Assembly: GCF_002150505.1 (NCBI RefSeq)
Contig: NZ_MSSV01000025.1
Location: 1 to 64,000, forward strand
Source: Algoriphagus ratkowskyi
GTDB taxonomy: Bacteria > Bacteroidota > Bacteroidia > Cytophagales > Cyclobacteriaceae
DNA length: 64,000 nt
Reading direction: 5' to 3'
Shown here one piece after another: positions 27,630 to 36,430 of this stretch; within the stretch, counting starts at the first letter, position 1, and every line of letters starts with the position of its first letter. Position numbers and translations under genes: made by a program. The notes under the pieces are model-generated. The model made no database searches. It was given only the letters and a program-made list of their open reading frames with translations, and was not told the origin of the DNA.

Positions 27630-29219
27630 ATGAAAAAAAGACTTTTACTCCTTGCCATTTTTGGCCTTTTTCTCTATACCTCTTCATTTTCCCAGATAGA
27701 ATCTGCACCAAACAGAAATGAAGGTGATGGGCAATATGGACGATTGATATTAAGAGGCGTCATCCTGATTGATGGTACAGGTGCACCACCTGTTGGGCCC
27801 GTAGATATTGTAGTGGAGAAAAATAGAATTGCCCAAATCCAAGTTGTAGGCTATCCGGGAATGCCAATCAATGAGGATCGGAGACCAAAAGCTGGGATTG
27901 ATGATAAGGTTTATGAATTAGAAGGACATTATTTGCTTCCTGGATTTGTGGATTCTCACGGACATATTGGCGGTAGAGGACAGGGAACACCTGCGGAGTA
28001 TGTGTTCAAACTTTGGATGGCGCATGGAATCACAACTATTCGGGATCCTTCAGCTGGAAATGGTTTGGATTGGGTGCTGGATCAAAAGGAAAGGTCTGCA
28101 GCAAATGAAATTACCGCACCAAGGATTTTGGCTTATACAAGTTTTGGGCAGGGTGCGAAAGCTCCAATCACGACTGCCGATCAAGCAAAGGCCTGGGTAA
28201 ATGAGAATGCTAAAAAAGGAGCTGATGGGATTAAGTTTTTTGGAGCAAATCCAGAAGTAATGGAAGCTGCTATATCCGAAAATAAGAGAATTGGCCTACG
28301 CTCTGCGATGCATCATCAGCAGTTGGATGTGGCTCGTTGGAACGTAATGAATTCTGCAAAAGCTGGGCTAACATCGATGGAGCATTGGTATGGTTTGCCA
28401 GAGGCATTGTTTGAAAATCGTACAATCCAGGATTTTAGATTGGATTACAACTATCAGAATGAGCAGCATCGTTTTGCTGAGGCAGGTAAGCTCTGGAAGC
28501 AGGCAGCTCAGCCAGGATCTGACCATTGGAATAAAGTTATGGATGAATTGCTTGCTTTAGATTTTACGCTGGACCCAACATTTAATATTTACGAGGCCAA
28601 TCGGGATTTGATGGGGGCGAGAACAGCTGAGTGGCATGATGTCTATACTTTACCTTCACTTTGGCGATTCTACGCTCCAAGCCGTCAATCTCATGGTTCG
28701 TATTGGTTTGATTGGACTACGGAGGAAGAAGTTCAATGGAAAGAAAATTACAGGCTTTGGATGACTTTTGTTAATGAATACAAAAACAAAGGAGGAAGAG
28801 TAACTGCAGGTTCTGATTCTGGATTCATCTATCAATTGTATGGTTTCGCATATATCAGAGAGTTGGAATTACTTAGAGAAGCTGGATTTCATCCGCTAGA
28901 AGTGCTACGTTCAGCGACACTTCATGGTGCAGAGTTGCTTGGCATGGAAAAAGAAATTGGCTCTGTTGAAGTTGGGAAATTGGCAGATTTTGTGATTTTG
29001 GAAGAGAATCCGCTGCAAAACCTGAAAGTTCTTTATGGTACCGGAGCGATCAGAATAGATGAAAATAATAAACCAATTCGTGTTGGAGGCGTAAAATACA
29101 CCGTTAAAGATGGGATAGTTTATGACGCCAAAAAACTTTTGGAGGATGTGAAAGTTATAGTAGAAAGGCAAAAAGCTGAAGAAGGATTTACAATTACACA
29201 GCCAGGCTTGGATTGGTAA
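27630..29219 (+). CDS. Exported amidohydrolase family protein
   Basis: A 529-residue protein with a signal peptide (residues 1-21, SFSQ). It is a metal-dependent hydrolase of the TIM-barrel amidohydrolase superfamily. The first metal motif is DSHGHIGG, the candidate bridging lysine is in ADGIKFFG, later histidines are in MHHQQ and MEHWYG, and the conserved Asp is in AGSDSGF. The C-terminus GKLADFVILEENPLQN is the standard composite-domain strand. Acts in the periplasm or on the surface. Substrate (peptide, lactone or other cyclic amide) is unknown. It stands alone between the fabI terminator and a hydrolase gene. Confidence 0.87.
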   Translation: MKKRLLLLAIFGLFLYTSSFSQIESAPNRNEGDGQYGRLILRGVILIDGTGAPPVGPVDIVVEKNRIAQIQVVGYPGMPINEDRRPKAGIDDKVYELEGHYLLPGFVDSHGHIGGRGQGTPAEYVFKLWMAHGITTIRDPSAGNGLDWVLDQKERSAANEITAPRILAYTSFGQGAKAPITTADQAKAWVNENAKKGADGIKFFGANPEVMEAAISENKRIGLRSAMHHQQLDVARWNVMNSAKAGLTSMEHWYGLPEALFENRTIQDFRLDYNYQNEQHRFAEAGKLWKQAAQPGSDHWNKVMDELLALDFTLDPTFNIYEANRDLMGARTAEWHDVYTLPSLWRFYAPSRQSHGSYWFDWTTEEEVQWKENYRLWMTFVNEYKNKGGRVTAGSDSGFIYQLYGFAYIRELELLREAGFHPLEVLRSATLHGAELLGMEKEIGSVEVGKLADFVILEENPLQNLKVLYGTGAIRIDENNKPIRVGGVKYTVKDGIVYDAKKLLEDVKVIVERQKAEEGFTITQPGLDW

Positions 29220-29297
29220 CTAGGAATTGAATTTAGAATAGAGGTGTCTAGTTCATACGTTTTTCACAAGTTAGATATACATATAACAAAAAAAGTA

Positions 29298-30098
29298 ATG
29301 CCTCATATCAATGTAAATGGAGTTAATATTTTCTACACTGATCAGGGAAATGGTGACGAAACGATAGTTTTCTCACATGGTTTGCTATGGAGCCATAGGA
29401 TGTTTCAAGATCAAATAGACTTTCTTAAAAGTAGATTCAGAGTTATTGCATATGACCATAGAGGGCAGGGTCAAAGCGAAGTTAAAGGTCCATTTGACAT
29501 GGATGCGATCTCGGAGGATGCGGCAGAATTGATCAAGGAATTATCTGATGGTCCTGTGCACTTTGCCGGACTCTCTATGGGCGGCTTCGTAGGTATGAGA
29601 CTTGCTGCCAGATTTCCTGAATTGATAAAGAGTTTGATCTTGATGGAGACATCTGCAAATGCTGAACCCATAGAAAATATCTCCAAATACAAAACACTAA
29701 ACGGATTTGTAAAATTGATAGGTATTCGCACGCCTATAGCTAATAAAGTGATTAAGATAATGTTTGCTGAAAGCTGGCTGAACGATCCTCTCAATTCTGA
29801 AAAGATTAATTTTTGGAAGTCCGAGTTGAAAGCAAATAAAAAGAATGTTACGGGACCTGTTGAAGGTGTGATTTATAGAAAAGGAATTGAAAAAGAACTT
29901 GTGAGAATCGCCTGTCCTACTATGGTGCTAGTAGGTGATGAAGATGTAGCTACTACTCCGGCCAAGGCTAAATTTATCCAAATGAGTATTCGGAAATCTA
30001 AATTGCATACTATCCCTGGCGCTGGTCATAGCAGTTGCATTGAAAAGCCAAAAGAAATTAATCGGTTGATTGGAGATTGGCTGGTTCAATGGAGCTGA
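29298..30098 (+). CDS. Alpha/beta hydrolase
   Basis: A 266-residue cytoplasmic enzyme. The nucleophile elbow GLSMGG has Ser93; the oxyanion segment SHGLLWSHRMF follows strand 3; YDHRGQGQS is typical of the AB hydrolase 1 family; the acid is probably the Asp in VGDEDVATTP and the base the His in PGAGHSS. An upstream in-frame GTG at 29244 would add 18 residues, but ATG 29298 places the usual HINVNG(V)NIFYTDQG start at the N-terminus. It precedes the marR operon. Substrate unknown. Confidence 0.85.
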   Translation: MPHINVNGVNIFYTDQGNGDETIVFSHGLLWSHRMFQDQIDFLKSRFRVIAYDHRGQGQSEVKGPFDMDAISEDAAELIKELSDGPVHFAGLSMGGFVGMRLAARFPELIKSLILMETSANAEPIENISKYKTLNGFVKLIGIRTPIANKVIKIMFAESWLNDPLNSEKINFWKSELKANKKNVTGPVEGVIYRKGIEKELVRIACPTMVLVGDEDVATTPAKAKFIQMSIRKSKLHTIPGAGHSSCIEKPKEINRLIGDWLVQWS

Positions 30099-30166
30099 TT
30101 TTTTTAACAAGACGGAAATATATCAGCTTTTTAGTTGGTAGTATTCGTATGTGACCTAGAGTCCCT

Positions 30167-30190
30167 TAGGAGCAATTCTCCTATTTTTTT
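30167..30190 (+). terminator. Intrinsic terminator after alpha/beta hydrolase
   Basis: TAGGAG stem, 5-nt loop, CTCCTA, then seven T residues. It separates the hydrolase from the marR operon. Confidence 0.65.
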
Positions 30191-30202
30191 TAAAAAAAAT
30201 AA

Positions 30203-30250
30203 TTTGAAAATGAAACCTTTTTCTACATTTACATGTATATACATTAAATA
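30203..30250 (+). promoter_or_regulatory. marR promoter with palindromic operator
   Basis: A TTTG at 30203-30206 and TACATTTA at 30224-30231 approximate -33 and -7 boxes. The perfect palindrome ATGTATATACAT (30233-30244) follows directly, where a bound repressor would block transcription. A closely related sequence recurs at 30739-30763 ahead of yceI, so both are likely sites for the MarR protein encoded between them. Inference from position and similarity. Confidence 0.6.
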
Positions 30251-30273
30251 CGATAACAAAAGATAAAATTGAT

Positions 30274-30726
30274 ATGGGAAGTCTAGAAGAAGCAATTATG
30301 CAGAAGGAGTTTAAAGACCCCTACAATAAATTAGTGGTCAATATTCTTTATACACATAGCTATATGGTGTCAGCTCAGAATGGCATATTAAAGCCTTTTG
30401 ATCTTTCACCTGAGCAATACAATGTGCTTAGGATTTTGAGAGGGCAAAATGGAGTCCCTACGACCGTATCTTCTATACAGGATAGAATGCTTAACAAAAT
30501 GTCTAATGCTAGTCGTCTAGTGGATAAATTGAAAGCTAAAGAGTTGGTAGAAAGAAGGGAATGTCCAACTGATCGCCGTCAAGTGGATATTCTAATTACT
30601 GAAAAAGGACTTCAAATACTGAACGATCTGCACATCCTGATGGAAGGTTTTAATAATCAAGTCATCAATTTAAGTGAAGAGGAAGTGATTGTGATGAATA
30701 ATCTTCTGGACAAATTACGAGGCTAA
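30274..30726 (+). CDS. MarR family transcriptional regulator
   Basis: A 150-residue winged-helix regulator. The winged helix spans about residues 45-115: PEQYNVLRILRG, then the recognition part MSNASRLVDKL, and the wing ERRECPTDRRQVDILITEKG cut here to ECPTDRRQVDI. The DxRxxxxxLT-like signature is present. It probably represses its own gene and the downstream yceI, dioxygenase and esterase genes through the ACATGTATAT-type palindromes. The arrangement recalls MhqR of Bacillus, which responds to quinones and catechols. The ligand here is unknown. No conserved sensor cysteine stands out (one Cys at the wing). Confidence 0.88.
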   Translation: MGSLEEAIMQKEFKDPYNKLVVNILYTHSYMVSAQNGILKPFDLSPEQYNVLRILRGQNGVPTTVSSIQDRMLNKMSNASRLVDKLKAKELVERRECPTDRRQVDILITEKGLQILNDLHILMEGFNNQVINLSEEEVIVMNNLLDKLRG

Positions 30727-30738
30727 AAAATTGCACAC

Positions 30739-30763
30739 TTACATGTGTATATGCATTTAATAT
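30739..30763 (+). promoter_or_regulatory. Second MarR-type operator, upstream of yceI
   Basis: TTACATGTGTATATGCATTT resembles the site at 30229-30250 (shared TTACATGT, TATAT, then CATT and AAAT/TAAT). Its inner ATGTGTATATGCAT is an imperfect palindrome. It lies 12 nt after marR and 32 nt before the yceI start codon. Confidence 0.55.
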
Positions 30764-30794
30764 TAATACAAATACAACCAAAACAAAAAAAGCT

Positions 30795-31322
30795 ATGAGT
30801 ACTACAAAATGGATTATCGACCCAACACACTCTGAAGTGTCTTTCAAAGTAAAACACTTGGTCATCTCTACAGTCACAGGTTATTTCAGAGAATTCGAAG
30901 GAGCTGCTGAAAGTACTTCTGATGATTTCGACGGAGCAAATGTTTCTTTCTCTGCGGCGGTTAGCAGTATCGATACGAATCAAAAAGATAGAGACAATCA
31001 TTTGAAGTCTGCTGATTTCTTTGATGCAGAGAACCATCCTAAATTGACTTTCTCTGGAAAAATCATGAAGAATGGTGGCGATTACAAATTAGTTGGTGAT
31101 TTGACATTAAGAGAAACTACTAAGAATGTTGAATTCAATGTGGATTTCGGTGGAGTTGCAGGTGATCCTTATGGACAAACCAAAGCTGGTTTTGAAATCG
31201 AAGGTAAAATCAACAGAAAAGATTTCGGTCTTTCTTGGTCCGCAGTAACTGAGGCTGGAAGCATAGTCGTTAGTGATCAAGTCCGCTTGATATTGAATAT
31301 TCAGCTTGTAAAACAAGCATAA
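30795..31322 (+). CDS. YceI family protein
   Basis: A 175-residue lipocalin-like beta-barrel of the YceI family, which binds polyisoprenoid or other long hydrophobic molecules such as quinones. Seen features: the opening WIIDPTHSEVSFKVKHL (short form DPTHSEVSF), FDAENHPKLTFSG and DFGLSWSA. It has no signal peptide, so it is cytoplasmic here, unlike E. coli YceI. It sits between a MarR gene and an mhqO-like gene with a MarR-type site upstream, which suggests induction by the same lipophilic or quinone stress. Confidence 0.9.
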   Translation: MSTTKWIIDPTHSEVSFKVKHLVISTVTGYFREFEGAAESTSDDFDGANVSFSAAVSSIDTNQKDRDNHLKSADFFDAENHPKLTFSGKIMKNGGDYKLVGDLTLRETTKNVEFNVDFGGVAGDPYGQTKAGFEIEGKINRKDFGLSWSAVTEAGSIVVSDQVRLILNIQLVKQA

Positions 31323-31344
31323 TAAGAATAGATCTCTCAGAGAT

Positions 31345-31372
31345 TCCCGATGGCTATATAGGGCTGTCGGGA
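31345..31372 (+). repeat. Hairpin between yceI and dioxygenase genes
   Basis: TCCCGA and TCGGGA arms with an inner partly paired GGCTATATAGGGCT. No T-run, so it is either an mRNA-processing/stability hairpin or one of the dispersed TCCCGA..TCGGGA palindromes of this genome. Confidence 0.45.
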
Positions 31373-31442
31373 CTCTAAGGTTACTTTACAGCCATTTAGA
31401 TCTTAAAGGTTTTAAATTTTATTTAACATTTTCCCACATACC

Positions 31443-32393
31443 ATGAAACCATTAATCACAGGAATCCATCATATCACTGCGATAGCTGGAAACCCTCAAG
31501 CAAATATTGATTTCTACACTGGAATCCTTGGATTGAGACTGGTGAAGAAGACGATTAATTTCGATGCGCCTGGTGTTTATCATTTCTATTTTGGAGATGA
31601 ATTAGGACGACCAGGTACTGTATTTACCACGTTCCCTTTTACTGGCGCCCGTAAAGGGACCAAAGGAGCTGGTGAGGTCACTTACACTGCCTTTTCTGTT
31701 CCAGCGGGATCATTGGATTATTGGGGAGAGCGATTAAAAAAATATGGCATAACAGTCTCTGATATTCTGACCAGATTCGGAGATAAGTTAATCAGATTCG
31801 AAGACCATGATAGTATGGGGATAGAATTGGTTGCCAATGATCAGGACGATCGGACAGGTTGGTCTTATGGGCAAGTGCCAATTGAGCATTCTATTAAAGG
31901 ATTCTATGGAGCTACTTTAAGTTTACGAGCTAAGGATTTGACAGAAAAATTGCTTACTGAGCATATGGACTATCATTTTATAGGTGAGGAAAATGAAAGA
32001 TTCCGTTATGGCACAGCAGGTAAACCAGGAGATATTGTGGATATCGTAATTGATAAATCTGGAAACCGAGGTATGCAAAGTGCTGGTACAGTGCATCATA
32101 TCGCTTTTAGAACAGAGAATAAAGCGTCACAACTTCAAGTTCAGGAGATCTTGATGCGAAATGGCTATCAAGTGACAGAGGTGAAAGATAGAAGTTACTT
32201 TACGTCAATTTATTTCCGGGAACCAGGAGGAGTTTTATTCGAAGTAGCTACCGATGAACCCGGCTTTGCGATAGATGAGGATGAAGCTCACTTAGGAGAA
32301 TTGATCAAATTGCCTGAATGGGCTGAGCCTAATCGTGCAAAACTTGAAGAGAGTTTAGCGTCTGTTAAATTAAATGTAGAAGAATATGACTAA
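31443..32393 (+). CDS. Ring-cleaving dioxygenase-like VOC protein (MhqO-like)
   Basis: A 316-residue protein with two glyoxalase/VOC modules. The first begins ITGIHHITAIAGNPQ (His9/His10), the second TVHHIAFRT; the closing metal ligand is the Glu in REPGGVLFEVATD. This two-His-one-Glu set fits an Fe/Mn-dependent extradiol dioxygenase, and the general look matches MhqO/PcpA-type enzymes that open hydroquinone or catechol rings. It overlaps the next gene by 8 nt. Expected role: removal of toxic quinols, under control of the upstream MarR. Activity is inferred from the family. Confidence 0.85.
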   Translation: MKPLITGIHHITAIAGNPQANIDFYTGILGLRLVKKTINFDAPGVYHFYFGDELGRPGTVFTTFPFTGARKGTKGAGEVTYTAFSVPAGSLDYWGERLKKYGITVSDILTRFGDKLIRFEDHDSMGIELVANDQDDRTGWSYGQVPIEHSIKGFYGATLSLRAKDLTEKLLTEHMDYHFIGEENERFRYGTAGKPGDIVDIVIDKSGNRGMQSAGTVHHIAFRTENKASQLQVQEILMRNGYQVTEVKDRSYFTSIYFREPGGVLFEVATDEPGFAIDEDEAHLGELIKLPEWAEPNRAKLEESLASVKLNVEEYD

Positions 32394-32994
32394 GATAAAA
32401 ACAGCAGGCTTACCCTTGTCTGAAGCCAAAAAGGCTGTAATTCTAATTCATGGAAGAGGTGCAAGTGCAGAAAGTATTCTTTCACTTTCACAACACCTTT
32501 CCTTAGATGATTATGCGCTATTGGCACCAGAAGCTGAAGGTGGCTCATGGTATCCTTACAGTTTCATGGCTCAGGATTCAGCAAACCAATCTGCTTTAGC
32601 CAAATCCTTAGAGGCGATCAAAGGAATATGGGACCAAGTAATAGCAGCAGGTGTTTCTCCAGAAAACGTAGTGTTACTAGGCTTTTCTCAAGGTGCCTGT
32701 CTGAGTCTTGAATTTGCTGCGCAAAATGCCCAAAAGCTAGGTGGAGTTATAGCTTTTACTGGTGGTCTAATTGGTGAGAAGATTCTTGAAGAAAAGTATT
32801 CCGGTGATTTTGAAGGGACACCTGTCTTTATTGGAAGTAGTGAAAAAGACGTTCATGTACCTCTTTCTAGAATAAAAGAATCAGAAACCCTACTGAGCAG
32901 GATGGGTGCAAAAATGAAATTGTTAATATTCAAGGACTCAAATCATACCATCCGCGAGGAAGAGATTGATTGGGTAAATGAAAATATATTGTAA
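32386..32994 (+). CDS. Phospholipase/carboxylesterase (MhqD-like)
   Basis: A 202-residue alpha/beta hydrolase of the carboxylesterase 2 family. The triad is visible: Ser101 in GFSQGA, Asp155 in SSEKDVHVP and His187 in DSNHTIRE. The oxyanion loop is IHGRGASAES. It overlaps the dioxygenase gene by 8 nt, so the two are translationally coupled. In Bacillus the equivalent MhqD hydrolase is induced with MhqO by quinone-like compounds; a similar role is inferred here. A strong terminator follows. Confidence 0.87.
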   Translation: MTKIKTAGLPLSEAKKAVILIHGRGASAESILSLSQHLSLDDYALLAPEAEGGSWYPYSFMAQDSANQSALAKSLEAIKGIWDQVIAAGVSPENVVLLGFSQGACLSLEFAAQNAQKLGGVIAFTGGLIGEKILEEKYSGDFEGTPVFIGSSEKDVHVPLSRIKESETLLSRMGAKMKLLIFKDSNHTIREEEIDWVNENIL

Positions 32995-33013
32995 ATAGGT
33001 TTTCTTACTTACG

Positions 33014-33048
33014 AAAATCCTCTGGCAGTTTGTCAGAGGATTTTTTTT
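33014..33048 (+). terminator. Intrinsic terminator of the mhq-like operon
   Basis: AAAATCCTCTG stem with CAGAGGATTTT, 9-nt loop and eight T residues. Confidence 0.88.
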
Positions 33049-33400
33049 GTTCGAAACTTATCTGCTTTAGAATCAATCTTGATTTTTTGTTTAATTTTTT
33101 ACCGCAAAGTCCACAGAGATTTACACGGAGGACACAGCTGAACAACTTCTCAGGAAGCTGGATTTAAACTATCTTTCCATCGAGGGTTGTGAAAGCTGAT
33201 TTCATAAATGAGTTTAAATTAATATTTCACAATCCTTTGAGTTAAAAAGGCTTTGAACTGCTTATATATCACTCTATTTTGTCCTGTTTTTCCCTTAAAA
33301 ATTATTTTATAATTAACTGATAATCAGTAAATAAATGTGTTTTTAATTGTTTTACTCCATGTGCTGAATAATTTTACGCAGTACACTGTGCAAAAGATAT
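33049..33400. other. Gene-free AT-rich stretch
   Basis: Lies after the mhq-like operon, convergent with sbcC. It holds ACCGCAAAGTCCACAGAG at about 33101, a type of intergenic text that recurs in inverted form near 55540-55610, and a long AT-rich run. No gene or RNA is recognised. Confidence 0.5.
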
Positions 33401-36400
33401 CTAATAGGAATAACTCACCTGAGAGCCTCGTTCTGGATCGAGTTCTATATTCGCGAAGACTCCAATTTCCTGCTGTAAATCTTCCACATGACTGATTATC
33501 CCGACGATTCGGTTTTCATGGCGAAGTGACTTGAGGGTTTCGAAGACCACCCTAAGCGCATTCTTATCCAAAGCTCCAAAGCCTTCATCCATAAAGAAGA
33601 AGCTTTGATCTGCCTGATTGAGCGCTTTTACTTTCTCAGCAAGTGCCAAAGCAAGACAAAGTGAAGCCTGGAAAGTCTGCCCGCCTGAGAGTGTTTTAAG
33701 TAGTCTCTTCTTACCTCCATTCAGGTAATCAATCACCCAGAACGTATTATTGTCATCGATGTCTAGACTCAGTTGGTTTTTGCAGAGCTTCATAAAACGC
33801 ACGTTGGCTGTGTTGCATAGTTCCTTGAGGTAAATGGAACTCACAAACTTCACAAATCCACTCCCGCGGAACATATTGTCCAGCTCTTTGAGATAGCTTT
33901 CTCTGATTTCCAGTTTGGCGAAGTCTGCCTGATGAACCTTCTTTTCAGCTAGTTTGCTTATGGTTTCTTGAATCTCCTTGTCGAACAAAAGCACTTGTTT
34001 TTGAAAGGACTCAGCATTGGTTTTTAAGTTTTGAAATGAAGTGGTAAGCTCTTGGAACGCTTCTTCTTGAAAAGAAATTACCCCTTCTTCAGCTTCCAGT
34101 TCCTGAATTCTATTCTCAGCGATGGCAAGTTTCTGGTCGAACTGAGTGATCTCACGAGCTACTTTCTCCGCATCAATTGAGTACTGGAACAAGTGAATCA
34201 ATCGCTCCTCATCCGTGAATTCATACTTAAGTTTTAGCTCTTCAAAATCTGTCTTTAGATTTTCAAGCTTGATCGAACTCTGTTCACGAAGCTGTGTGAA
34301 ATTGATTAGATCAGCTAAATTCTTATCTGTCACACTGCGTTTCTCCCGTAAGTGCTTCTGTTTTCCCTCAAGTAGTTGAAGTGCCTCTTCGATGTCTTTT
34401 TCAACTTTATCTATTGCAGATTTGATTTGATTTGTTTCTCTAGCGAAAAACTGCTTGCAGAAAGCCATGTCTCTGATTTCTTCTTTTTTAGAGGAAATAT
34501 TGGACTGGACAGATTGCAATTTCAATTGTGCCTGTTGCAATTCTTTTTCGGACTGATCTATTATAATGCGCTCAGAATCCCAGTTTTTACGATGTGATTT
34601 CACTTCTTGAAGCAATTTTTCTCGAGTTTGAGAACCGTGCTCTATCGCCTGTATTTTGGCTAAAAGCTCTTCATGCCCCTCAATTCCAATTTGCGCTAAG
34701 CTGCTTTTTATGGAGCTAAGGTTTTGCTCTGCTTGTTGGATTTCTATGCTTTTAGATCGTGAAGTTTTTTGATGATTTTCTAGATGAAAGGCCAATTCAC
34801 TGTAGCTGGATTTTGACGTGTGAATCTGTTCTAGGAGTAGCTTGGCTTCCTGTATCTGAAGATCTTTTTGCTCCAAGTTATTTTCCGCATCGCCTTCAAG
34901 GGGAGTCGGATGTTCTAGCGCTCCGCAAAGTGGACATGCCTCTCCATTGTGAAGCAAATGAACATGGGCCGCGAGTCCCTGCTTTTGCATCAAGAGATCA
35001 CGCTGTTTCTCTAGTTCTAGAATAGTTGTTTTCTGTGATATCAGCCACGTTTCGTGCGAACTTTCATTAGCAGGAATAGTGATTTTCAAAGCTTCTAGTT
35101 GCCCTTTGAGAGTTTCAATTTCCTGAGTTATTTCATTCGCTTCCAATTGAGTTTTAATCAATTGATTTTCTTGCTGCTTCCAGTCTTTTGCTGAACTCAT
35201 CAAATTGGCTAAAACTGAGCTATCTGTTGAGCTGATCTTTTCAGCTTCGCTTTCTAGCTCCGCGATTTTTGTTTCTAATCCCTTCTGAGTTTGTTTTTTG
35301 CTTTCTATAGTTGGTTGCAAATTGAGCAGTGTAGCATTCGCCTGCTCGCGCTGAGTTTCTAGCGTTTGAATTTCTATGACTTTTTTCAAGTCACGGATTT
35401 TAGCTTCACGCTGTGGTCTTTCCTTATTTTTAGCCTTTAGATCAGCTTCTTGCTCTTCGAGCTCCGCCACTTCCTTGGCGAACTCAATTTTGAAACGCTC
35501 ACAATCGATCACGCTTACTTTATACTTTTCTAAATCAGCCTTGGTATCACCAATCTGATCCCAAATTGGTCGAAGATAGGTTTTGGCAGTGATGAATTCA
35601 GAGTGGAGCTGACGCTGTTTTTCTATCTCAGGGCGTAGTGATACAAGATTTTCTTGTTCGGCTCTGAACTTTAATAATTGCTGGTTTTTCGCTCTGAGAT
35701 TTTCTTGAAGTCGAACTTCTGTTTCTGCACTTTTTAGCTTTAGCGAAGCATCAGTTGCTTGAGTTTGTAACTCAGCGAATTGACTCTGTTTTTCAGTCAG
35801 TATTTCCTCTGAATATTCCTCCAAACCTTGCAATTGAGTTTCGAGACGGATTTTCTGCTCTTTGAGAGTTTTTAGAAGTATTCCTGTTTTAAAAGAAAGA
35901 TCAAATCGCTCCAAACCAAAAAGCTCCTTCATCATCTTCGCTTGATCGATGGGCTTTTGATCTATGAACTCACGGAATTTCCCCTGAGGAATAATCACCG
36001 TCTGCTTGAAGTGTTCCTTTCGCATGCCGACGATCTCCTCAGCTCTTGCAGTTATAGATTCCCAGTTTCCGTCTACTTTTTCATAAAAAGTATGTTCTGC
36101 AGGTTTGATGTCATCGAAATTCTTCGAATTTCTCTTCGCTGAATAACGAGCCAAATAGGTTTTAGCATTATTTCTACCTGAGCTGAATTCGAAATTTAGA
36201 AGCAGTAGATCACTCTGTAGATTGACCATACTGTTCTTTTCTCCCCGATCAGAAAGTCGCTCAGTACTGCCATATAGCGCTAGAAGCACAGCTTCCAAAA
36301 TGGATGATTTTCCACTTCCCACTGCGCCGAAAATTCCAAATAATCCAGCCGCTGTGAGCTTATCAAATTCTATTGTCTGTTTCTCTTTGTAGGAATACAA

Positions 36401-36430
36401 TCCCTGTATGTCAAGTTTAATAGGAATCAT
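33401..36430 (-). CDS. sbcC: Exonuclease subunit SbcC
   Basis: A 1009-residue SMC/Rad50-like ATPase that with SbcD cleaves DNA hairpins and blocked ends. Walker A GAVGSGKSS is at residues 35-43. Two long coiled-coil arms flank a zinc hook CPLC at 499-502, exactly mid-protein. The C-terminal half holds the signature LSGGQTFQASL and Walker B FFFMDEGFGALD. Length is normal. Its start overlaps the sbcD stop by 4 nt (ATGA). The complex is useful against palindromes, of which this genome has many between genes. Confidence 0.96.
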   Translation of the reverse strand: MIPIKLDIQGLYSYKEKQTIEFDKLTAAGLFGIFGAVGSGKSSILEAVLLALYGSTERLSDRGEKNSMVNLQSDLLLLNFEFSSGRNNAKTYLARYSAKRNSKNFDDIKPAEHTFYEKVDGNWESITARAEEIVGMRKEHFKQTVIIPQGKFREFIDQKPIDQAKMMKELFGLERFDLSFKTGILLKTLKEQKIRLETQLQGLEEYSEEILTEKQSQFAELQTQATDASLKLKSAETEVRLQENLRAKNQQLLKFRAEQENLVSLRPEIEKQRQLHSEFITAKTYLRPIWDQIGDTKADLEKYKVSVIDCERFKIEFAKEVAELEEQEADLKAKNKERPQREAKIRDLKKVIEIQTLETQREQANATLLNLQPTIESKKQTQKGLETKIAELESEAEKISSTDSSVLANLMSSAKDWKQQENQLIKTQLEANEITQEIETLKGQLEALKITIPANESSHETWLISQKTTILELEKQRDLLMQKQGLAAHVHLLHNGEACPLCGALEHPTPLEGDAENNLEQKDLQIQEAKLLLEQIHTSKSSYSELAFHLENHQKTSRSKSIEIQQAEQNLSSIKSSLAQIGIEGHEELLAKIQAIEHGSQTREKLLQEVKSHRKNWDSERIIIDQSEKELQQAQLKLQSVQSNISSKKEEIRDMAFCKQFFARETNQIKSAIDKVEKDIEEALQLLEGKQKHLREKRSVTDKNLADLINFTQLREQSSIKLENLKTDFEELKLKYEFTDEERLIHLFQYSIDAEKVAREITQFDQKLAIAENRIQELEAEEGVISFQEEAFQELTTSFQNLKTNAESFQKQVLLFDKEIQETISKLAEKKVHQADFAKLEIRESYLKELDNMFRGSGFVKFVSSIYLKELCNTANVRFMKLCKNQLSLDIDDNNTFWVIDYLNGGKKRLLKTLSGGQTFQASLCLALALAEKVKALNQADQSFFFMDEGFGALDKNALRVVFETLKSLRHENRIVGIISHVEDLQQEIGVFANIELDPERGSQVSYSY

